64,000 nucleotides of DNA, taken from contig CM060066.1 in the NCBI GenBank assembly GCA_030533445.1, positions 37,366,235-37,430,234 of the forward strand, given 5' to 3'. Within the stretch, counting starts at the first letter, position 1. Every line of letters starts with the position of its first letter. The notes beneath the pieces are model-generated. The model did no database searches. It was given only the letters and a program-made list of their open reading frames with translations, and was not told the DNA's origin. The position numbers were made by a program, and so were the translations under genes. This DNA comes from Cyprinodon diabolis. Taxonomy: Eukaryota > Chordata > Actinopteri > Cyprinodontiformes > Cyprinodontidae. Positions 57,060 through 64,000 of the stretch are shown one piece after another.

Positions 57060-57427
57060 TTAAAGTGGAACATGCTCTATTTCCAGGTGGATCATCAGAA
57101 TAAGTGGTTCTCCTAATTGTCAATCATTCTGGTGATATGTTTACGTAAGACCATCCTAAGTGCTCGTCACCATTTTCACTGACCGGTGTTGAGTCTGACA
57201 TAGTGGAAAAATTGTAAATCTTTTGGAAAGTAAGCTTGTATGATCAATGCAAATAGCAACATTTAAACAGAGCGTGCACGAGGAGAAATGGGCTCCTACA
57301 TGCTCTTGCACGTATTTGATAGGCGTCCCCTCTCAGGAGCGGGTACAGGGTTGTGCATGTGCATTTTTTTGAAATGGAGAAGGTAGGCTTTTCAAAAATT
57401 TTAGAAAATTCTACACTATACCTTTAA
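57060..57427. mobile_element. TTAA-flanked MITE, family B, copy 3
   Basis: Left end TTAAAGTGGAACATG, right end AATTCTACACTATACCTTTAA. The internal blocks match 39520-39848, with an extra 'gatttgataggcgtcccc'-like segment near 57320. TTAA is present at both edges. Confidence 0.83.
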
Positions 57428-58011
57428 TTGTCAAGTCTGTTGGGTGATACATAGGTAAAACAAAGCAAAACAGTTGTGCATTTGCTCAGATTAAAGCAAA
57501 TATTTCCTTGAATATATACAATTCTTATGTATATATTCAATGTTTTTTATTTGCTGGGTATAAAAGCACTGTGTATCATCTATTCTAAGTAATGTGGGCT
57601 TCAGAAAAACAGGCTTTGTTCTTTAATGATCAACCGTGATTTCAGCCAGACTTCATCCAAATTAAATCCTGAAATCCTCTAAGCTTTTACTTTGTGTTTT
57701 TAGCTGTCCAAGGCCAGTCCTTGACAGCTACCATCCAGAAAATTTAGGCCTACACAAAGACGAAACTAATATATATATTTAGAAAAGGCTCAGGATTTTC
57801 ATTTGTCCTCATAAGTGTGCAGAGCCCCAACAGGGTACATATGTTGGGTTATAGAGAATCGCACCCAGAGTTTTAAAAAAAGACAATGGGCATGCACAGA
57901 CAGCTCATGTGAGGTAAACACAAGAACATGCTGGTTATAGAAGTAGGTTGAGCTACAATACCATTGTTTAAAATAGACATCTGGCTCGCATGGACGCAAT
58001 AAAGTATGAAA

Positions 58012-58145
58012 AGGTTGGAAGACATTTTGCTTCCCCTACAGGAAGCTTTTTCAATTCAAAATGTCAGAAATAGCATAACGTTTTTTGGTCCACTCTATAA
58101 AGCTTCAAACTCAATGCTATTTCCGACATTTTGAATTGAAAAGGC
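58012..58145. repeat. Second hairpin element
   Basis: 'tttttcaattcaaaatgtca' plus gaaatagcat (58047-58078) is inverted at atgctatttc plus 'cgacattttgaattgaaaag' (58114-58144). The left margin (ggttggaagacattttgctt cccctacaggaagct) resembles one arm of the hairpin at 28727, so the two are probably related. Confidence 0.75.
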
Positions 58146-58149
58146 TGCA

Positions 58150-58459
58150 TCAGCAGTGCTGATGCTGTCTCCCTGCCAGCCCCCAGATCAGCTGCTCTGA
58201 TTAGTTGATCTGGTGCGTCGAGCAGCAAAAATGTAATTTTCCCAACTCCAGCAGCTGCTGCTTGTGAAGCGCATCACACACATCAGTAGCTCATAAGGCG
58301 CTGCTTCGGCTGCTCAGATACATCAAGATGCGCTGCTCCTGCTGCCCGAAACACTGTGCAGGACCTTTTGCTGAGTCTTGATGCACATCAACCTTTGACT
58401 TTGCATGTAAACCATCTGCTTCCGCTGCTTCACCAGTGTGGTGTGGTCTGAATTTAGCA
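58150..58459 (-). mobile_element. Harbinger-like MITE, second partial copy
   Basis: The complement of this segment matches the left part of 25167-25951: 'tttacatgcaaagtcaaagg', 'cgcttcacaagcagcagctg', and 'gagcagctgatctgggggct'. Its outer end is TAGCA followed by TTA (58460-58462), consistent with the TTA target of the intact copy. The other end is not clear because of the adjacent hairpin. Confidence 0.7.
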
Positions 58460-59750
58460 TTAGACTCCATTACTTTCTGCTAAAATCAAACTACCACCAT
58501 AATGAATAGAAATAATAAAAAAACACCTACATATTAAACACATTTACTTAATACATGCTCAAAAATAATACATTTTTTATTAAATTTTTATCAGTTTTTA
58601 ATGTACTTTAAGATTACAAATTTTTATTTGCCAAATTATTTGGATTGAGTAAGAAAGAGCATTTTTTCCCCAAAAGAAAATATTCTTATTTAACAGAAAA
58701 AAAGCACTGCCTACTATATGACTTAAGCAATCAAAGATTTGCTAAAAAATTATACAGGGATTTTTATAAAATTGAGAATTGTATTAGAATTGTATTGCAT
58801 GATAAAAAAACAGACTTTTATCTTGTATTGAAATTTCTGCTTTGCTATGATTTGAAGAATTTAATCATAATTAAACATTAAACAATTTCCAGAAGCAAAG
58901 GGAATAAATAACATGCCTCATCTCTTTCTGTGCAGCTGGTTTATCGGTAATGCATGCCAAGCAGGTTTGTCATCAACCATCTGCTGCTTCATCCAAAAAG
59001 CCACTTGATCCTTGGTCACCTGCTCTAGTTGCTGTAACCGCCAAACCGTTCAACTTCCCTCTGGGACTTCCCACAGTGACCTTTCCTTTATGACCTAACA
59101 TGAACATGCATGGGAAACCCAGTGCAAAGGTCGATCCTTTCTGCTTTAGCATGGGGAATTTAAGACGAGGTGCAGAAAACCCATCAATACATAATCAAAC
59201 AGGTTGACAGCTGGTCTCTAAAGGCTGTCAGGATTTGAAATTGTTTTTTTTGTCAAAAGGAGCCAGAAGAACAAAATTAGGCGAATTTTTCAAATAAAAA
59301 TTATTTAAGGGAAAAAGAATAAGAAAGGAATCAACAGAACTTGTATGAATCAGCATAATACAAAATCAGACTGTGCCGTTTTGAGGTGCATCTTTTGCAT
59401 TTGAATGAACAACTATTTTGTGATATTTTCTGATCAGTAAACCAAAGATATTGGTGTGAATACATCCTGGTTTTAAATGTTTAAATGTCATGATTTTTTT
59501 GTTGAATAAACTCCTTTTGATAAAAGTAGCCATTTATTGATTTTTAAACATTACAACACCTTAAGAAAAGCGATAGCATGTATAAAAACTTGGTTGTTTT
59601 AAATGATGGTACTGTACAATAATTTCCCATCATGTTTTCCTGCAGTAGAGCATGTGTATGTTTTTGTGGTTATCAATAACTGACAGATTGTACAGAGCAG
59701 TTGATGGGAGACAGAGAGAACATTGTTTCTTACTGTTTCGCTGTGAACCT
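58460..59750 (+). other. kcnq5: kcnq5 intron 1, nothing recognised
   Basis: Very AT-rich sequence without recognisable exons or element ends. Confidence 0.5.
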
Positions 59751-59756
59751 GTGACC

Positions 59757-60242
59757 TTATTTATACAGAGCCTCAGTGTTGTGAGTCCAGTTCCGTTTGT
59801 TATTCAGGTGAACACTTAGGTACTTGCAAGAGACCACTATCTCAATGTCCCTTCCCTGGATGTTTACCAGTGATTGTGGGGTGAATCTGCTTCTGAGAAA
59901 GTCCACCTCTAGCTCCTTGGTTTTCCCTGCAGTAATCACGAAGTGGTTATGCTGGCACCAGACCCTTGGTCCAGTGTCTCTGAGTCGTCCCCACCTGTGA
60001 TGAGGCCAACTATGGCAGAATTGTCAGAAAACATCTGGGTAGTTGATGAGGAAGTCCGCAATGCAGAGGGTGATGATGAATGGTACCAGCACTGTTCCCT
60101 GTGGGACCCCCGCACCACAAACCAACCTATCTGAAACAAAGCCCTGTGTCCTCAAATATTGAGGGCGGCCAGTGAGGTACAGTAGTGCAGAATTCACTTG
60201 GACATGTACTGGTCCACTCCTGACAGTAAAGCATGGCAACAA
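59757..60242 (-). pseudogene. Non-LTR retrotransposon reverse-transcriptase fragment
   Basis: Read on the - strand in three successive frames: 'VSDRLVCGAGVPQGTVLVP' with F-I-I-T-L (60242-60024), then 'FSDNSAIVGLITGGDD' (60139-59936), then 'KTKELEVDFLRSRFTPQSL' and 'YLSVHLNNKRNWTHNTEAL' (59939-59757). The order G-x-PQGTVL, F-S-D-D-like box and KTKEL is that of a LINE palm domain. Here the catalytic pair reads S-D-N, and two frameshifts break it. It is a decayed LINE fragment of the CR1/L2/Rex-like group; the exact clade was not determined. Confidence 0.82.
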
Positions 60243-60578
60243 TTAAAAATGTAGAGATCAAAACTTTTATCAGATTCTTTGGATCTGACTGGTAAATTAT
60301 TCTAATTCATGTTTTGATTTTAGTTTTTTTTTTACTGTCAGTATGCACTGTGCTCAGGCATGAAGGGGCGGAGAAGCAAAAACATCCAACAAGTTCCTGG
60401 GGTCAAACCGCAGATGGCTGTGTTGAGTAAACAGTATCTAAATCTTTGTATTACCTTCTCCATCTAAAACTGCACTCCCAGGCTGGGCCTTTTAAAATCA
60501 TTTACAGTATCAAAGTTATTTGTAAATACAGCATTTTTTCTTGAATTGAGGAGGTAAATGAGAGACTTTGCCAATTTC

Positions 60579-60939
60579 GACTGCAACTAATTATTATTTT
60601 TAAATCGATTAATCTGTCAATTATTTTTTTCGATTAATTGATTATTAATCTGATAGACAAAGGAGGTTGTTTGTGAAATTAAACCAGGTGAAACAAAAAC
60701 TTTTCCATTAAAGTTCTGGATTGAGCATATTGACAAATGAAAAAAAAAAAAAAATCTTAAATGCAAAATATTTCTATATTATTTTACAATTTTGATATAA
60801 TTATTGCTCTAAGTGGGTTGATCTGTCAGCTAAAGGCATGTTGTAGCGTCTCTATACTCCAGTTAGCGATTAAGCGATCACTAAAATAGTTGACAAGTAG
60901 TTCAATAATTGATTCATCTTATAAATTGTTTCAGCCATA
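60579..60939. mobile_element. 'ACTAA'-type hAT MITE, copy 3 (inverted)
   Basis: Starts GACTGCAACTAATTATTATT and ends TTGTTTCAGCCATA, the reverse of copies 1 and 2. Shared internal boxes include 'ttttccattaaagttctgga' and 'gtctctatactccagttagc'. Confidence 0.72.
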
Positions 60940-61121
60940 TTTCCAATGGAACAAGACAATTTACACAAACAATTAATTTATTAAATATTAAACATTAAAA
61001 CATTTGCATAGTCTTATTTCAAGTGCATATTATCTATCTCATTTTAAGAGTAAGAAACTCATTCCATTTGCAAATAATGTCATTTACCTATTCAAATTAA
61101 GGGTAAATACAATTTATTTAA

Positions 61122-61592
61122 AGCTACAGTGTGTAATAATTACAGGGATATACAGTCAGAAATGTAATATATTATACATAACTATGTTATTTATCATCAT
61201 CTACGAGCTCAGCCTCTTAACCTTAATATTTGCGTTGCCTTAGAATTCGTTATTTATAATTACATAGGAGCGGGTCTCGCAGCCATGGAGGCAGACATCT
61301 TTGCGCTACGGCAGCGCAGAGCCAACAAACTAGCGATTGCGAGATTGCCCATTACGGGTATATTTATTATCTTAAGTCTACATGAAATCTATACCCTACA
61401 CAGACTAATGAAATACTATCTGTAAAATTATCTATGTAAACAAACCTCATCACTTGAGAAGGTAGGTGATGCGGACGTCGGGGAAGACATTTTGTCCCGT
61501 AACGCTCGCCGTACTGTTGGGGGGGAGATGTTCATGTTGCTGCGGTCTGCAGTCTGGACGTTAGATGTCGCTGAAAATTACACACTGTAGCT
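61122..61592. mobile_element. TTAA-flanked MITE, family A, copy 4
   Basis: Ends AGCTACAGTGTGTAATAATT and AATTACACACTGTAGCT, with TTAA on the left (61118-61121) and TTTA on the right, one mismatch. Orientation is opposite to copies 1 and 3. The segment 'ctcgaaagtaactacggcaa' seen in copy 2 is replaced by unrelated AT-rich sequence near 61356. Confidence 0.87.
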
Positions 61593-61694
61593 TTTAGAAA
61601 TGTGTACTTATTTTTAGATCGTCATTAAAGTGCATGCAAAGAGTTTTTTCCTTAATTAATTATCAAAGCTTTCTGAATCCTTTATACTTTAATT

Positions 61695-61870
61695 ATTTTT
61701 AATATCAATTCAGTTTATCTCTATATTGTGCTTATTCAGCTTACATTTTGTCTCAAGTGACTCTACAGAGACAATTCAAACAAATCATCCAGACATATTG
61801 GTTAAAGTTTTCCATCCAAGAAACCCAGCTGGCTGCATCAAAGGTTGGCTGCATCAAAGGTTGGCTGCAG
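61695..61870 (-). repeat. LINE-tail fragment
   Basis: 'aattcagtttatctctatat' followed by 'tgtgcttattcagcttacat' and 'ttgtctcaagtgactctaca' is a diverged complement of the tail at 62735-62850. A 20-bp unit (ggctgcatcaaaggtt) is then repeated in tandem at about 61831-61868. Confidence 0.6.
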
Positions 61871-62734
61871 CCACAAAACAGAACTAAGGACTGTAGAACT
61901 GGGGTCCGTTTCATGAAGCAGGTTTACCAAAAACTCTTAAGGTGTCCAAACCTGAAAACAGGGAAACTCTGACTTTTGTGTTTCACAAAGAGAGTTTATT
62001 CATCCTTGTTTCAGTCACCGCAGTAACATTCTCGCCAGAGGTAGCAGTAGCAGTTTCCTCTGTCTCCGCTTGTGCTTTGGTTTGTTTAATATGAGTGAGA
62101 TGCTGATCATTTTAATTTTTTTTAGTTATATTTACAGTACATGAAGAACTGCTGATATAATTTTCAGATTACATATAAATGGATTAATGAATTCCATGGG
62201 GAAAAAAAAAATTCTTTAGGGTTAGGATTAAGATTGACTCAATGATAACAACCTAATGAACCTACTGACACAATCTAAAGCCATTGTATGGGATTGATAG
62301 CTGCTTATAACGGCCATTTATTGGAATGATAACAACAGGAGGGGGATGCATGGGATATATATATGCATGAGATATATATATTAGAACTATAAAATATATA
62401 GTTATATATAACTATATAGATCTATATATTAGAAAAAACATTTTTAGATTTCATTTTCACCTGTTGTCAGAAGATTTCACCTAAATACATACATTGATCC
62501 ACTTCCATTCAAGAAATAATCCTCTAATATTTTCACGGTAAAAATTACTTGGAATTTTGATATGTACTAATTCTGCTTTCAATTTTACTTTACTTTCATT
62601 TCAAACAAAATTACATTCTCAACATCTAGAATAAACATTCTGGATGTCTATAACTTAATTTCAGATCTCTATATTCCTAATATTACTGGTTAGCATTTGT
62701 ATTATTTTAACTATTACTTTAACAATCCACTGGT

Positions 62735-62850
62735 TTTCCCAAGATGGAAATCTTTGAATTAATTTGACTGTATGATCTGGTGAACTGTAAAGTGCCTTGA
62801 GATGACATGTGTTGTGAATTGGTGCTATAGAAATAAACTGAATTAAATTG
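62735..62850 (+). repeat. LINE-tail family, short copy
   Basis: This copy contains 'tttgactgtatgatctggtg', 'aagtgccttgagatgacatg', and 'tgttgtgaattggtgctata', followed by aataaactgaatt. It is the least diverged example of the tail in this window and served as reference for the others. Confidence 0.72.
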
Positions 62851-64000
62851 AACTATGAAAAAATGTTTTTCAGATATCATAAATACATTTTCAGTCAAGC
62901 TGATAAACGTAAGAACGGTCACTTAAAATGTGTAAGCATTTCTAGATATATTAAACTTAATTCTTACTAATGTAATTTTTTTTTTTACTTTCTAAAATTC
63001 AGTTTCTGCTGCAAAAATGTAACTTAGAAAATATCTTTTTACAGTTAGGTCCAAGAGTGTGATTTTGATCAGGAAGAATCTTATTTTAAGGATCTACAAA
63101 TTGAGCAACAGAGAGGAGTGACTTTAAATGTAATAACGGTCTGCCATAGCCCACTTAATATGCATATAACTTATGCATTAACTCAAGCAACAATCTTCTC
63201 CTTTGCAACCTTCCTCTCCTTTGCAGCTGTAGCATTTTTCTCAGTCTTTTAAACACAATCACCTTTTTTATTTTATATTATTTTTGCATTTCTGCATTAA
63301 AATCTCCTTTTCCAGTGGGGTGAAATAGGCACTTCCTGTTGACATGGTGCCTCGTTGAATCAGTGCCCCACTGATAATGGCTTTTCATACTTGAAGCGCA
63401 TGCGTGTGACTCTGAGTGGACCTAGTTAAAATTGATTGAGCTAATTGATAGCAGCCATTGTGAAACAGAACACAGATCCTGACTTTTGGCTAGATCAATT
63501 TAAAGTTGCAGATTTGAATCTTAATTTGTTACACCTGCTTTTTAAAACAGACCCCAGGCATAACACTTTCATCTCTAATGGAAGTTCCATGATGGAGTCG
63601 CAGAACAGAGAGGCAGGACAGAGGTAGCTCCCATGAAGAGAAAACGTAAAGAGAACATAAACTTAGAGGTTGAACTAACAAATAATTAGACGTATATCTT
63701 ATGCTAATCTGCTTCCATTGGAAGTATTCATTTTCTTCACTTTGGGTTCTACTTGAATCTCAATTCAAGTATAACCCAATTCAATTCAGACTGTTTTTCT
63801 TCCTTATTTCAGAACCATTTTTGAGATTTTTTTTTTGGCAACGGCTTCAGCCCTGCTACCTAATCACTATCTTTTTACATAATGATTTTCAGGTTTAAAC
63901 AGAGGCTTTAACTCCATCAATCTTTGTTAAATGATTCATACACAAAATCATTAAATGTGCCACCCCTCCCGCCTCCCCCTCTTATCAGAGTTATGAGCTT
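62851..64000 (+). other. kcnq5: kcnq5 intron 1, end of window
   Basis: AT-rich intron with no recognised exon or bounded element up to the window edge. Small frames (63445-63627, 63701-63898) have no protein-like features. Confidence 0.5.

Noticed and set aside
31653..64000. kcnq5 exon 2
   Set aside because: I looked for the S1-S2 coding segment after the split Val codon and found none; intron 1 of this gene is known to be very long in other vertebrates.

Overview
The window is nuclear DNA from a vertebrate, almost certainly a teleost fish. It holds spliced synaptic and ion-channel genes with canonical GT-AG junctions, long AT-rich introns, and a fish-type mixture of DNA transposons and retroelements (hAT, Tc1/mariner, TTAA-flanked MITEs, LINE tails, Ty3/Gypsy LTR elements). 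No bacterial-style operon, CRISPR array, tRNA or rRNA was seen.

Two host genes lie head-to-tail on the + strand. From about 1 to 15004 is the 3' end of a RIM active-zone scaffold gene. Five coding exons (3708-3922, 12581-12725, 12844-12956, 14127-14228, 14549-14688) and a terminal exon (14786-15004, stop at 15002) join in one frame and encode the linker plus the C2B domain. From 31273 comes exon 1 of a Kv7 potassium channel. It encodes the cytoplasmic N-terminus to the edge of S1, with a donor at 31653, and the rest of the window is its intron 1. The RIM gene next to KCNQ5 in the same orientation matches the human RIMS1-KCNQ5 neighbourhood on chromosome 6, which supports rims1 and kcnq5. Which teleost duplicate (a or b) each one is cannot be told here.

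The most striking object is a complete, apparently very young LTR retrotransposon at 4433-10536 on the - strand, inside a rims1 intron. It has 624-bp LTRs differing at one base, a CATGT target duplication, a tRNA-Pro-type primer-binding site, a polypurine tract and one uninterrupted 1567-codon gag-pol. The pol order is protease, integrase, reverse transcriptase, RNase H: the Gmr1-type rearranged order, not the usual Gypsy order.

Region by region: 1-3707 rims1 intron; 3708-15004 rims1 exons plus Gmr1 and a 480-bp hAT MITE; 15005-about 18.1 kb probable 3' UTR; to about 30.2 kb intergenic with a 1.06-kb hAT relic, a degraded Tc1 element split by a 785-bp Harbinger-like insertion, a 648-bp solo LTR, a hairpin element and LINE tails; 30.2-31.65 kb CpG-rich promoter and exon 1 of kcnq5; 31.65-64 kb kcnq5 intron 1 with two families of TTAA-flanked MITEs, two copies of a BED-finger hAT, three copies of an 'ACTAA'-type hAT MITE and a decayed LINE reverse transcriptase. 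I found no previously undescribed multi-gene system. The notable content is the intact Gmr1-type element, the nested transposons, and an out-of-frame ATG overlapping the kcnq5 start.
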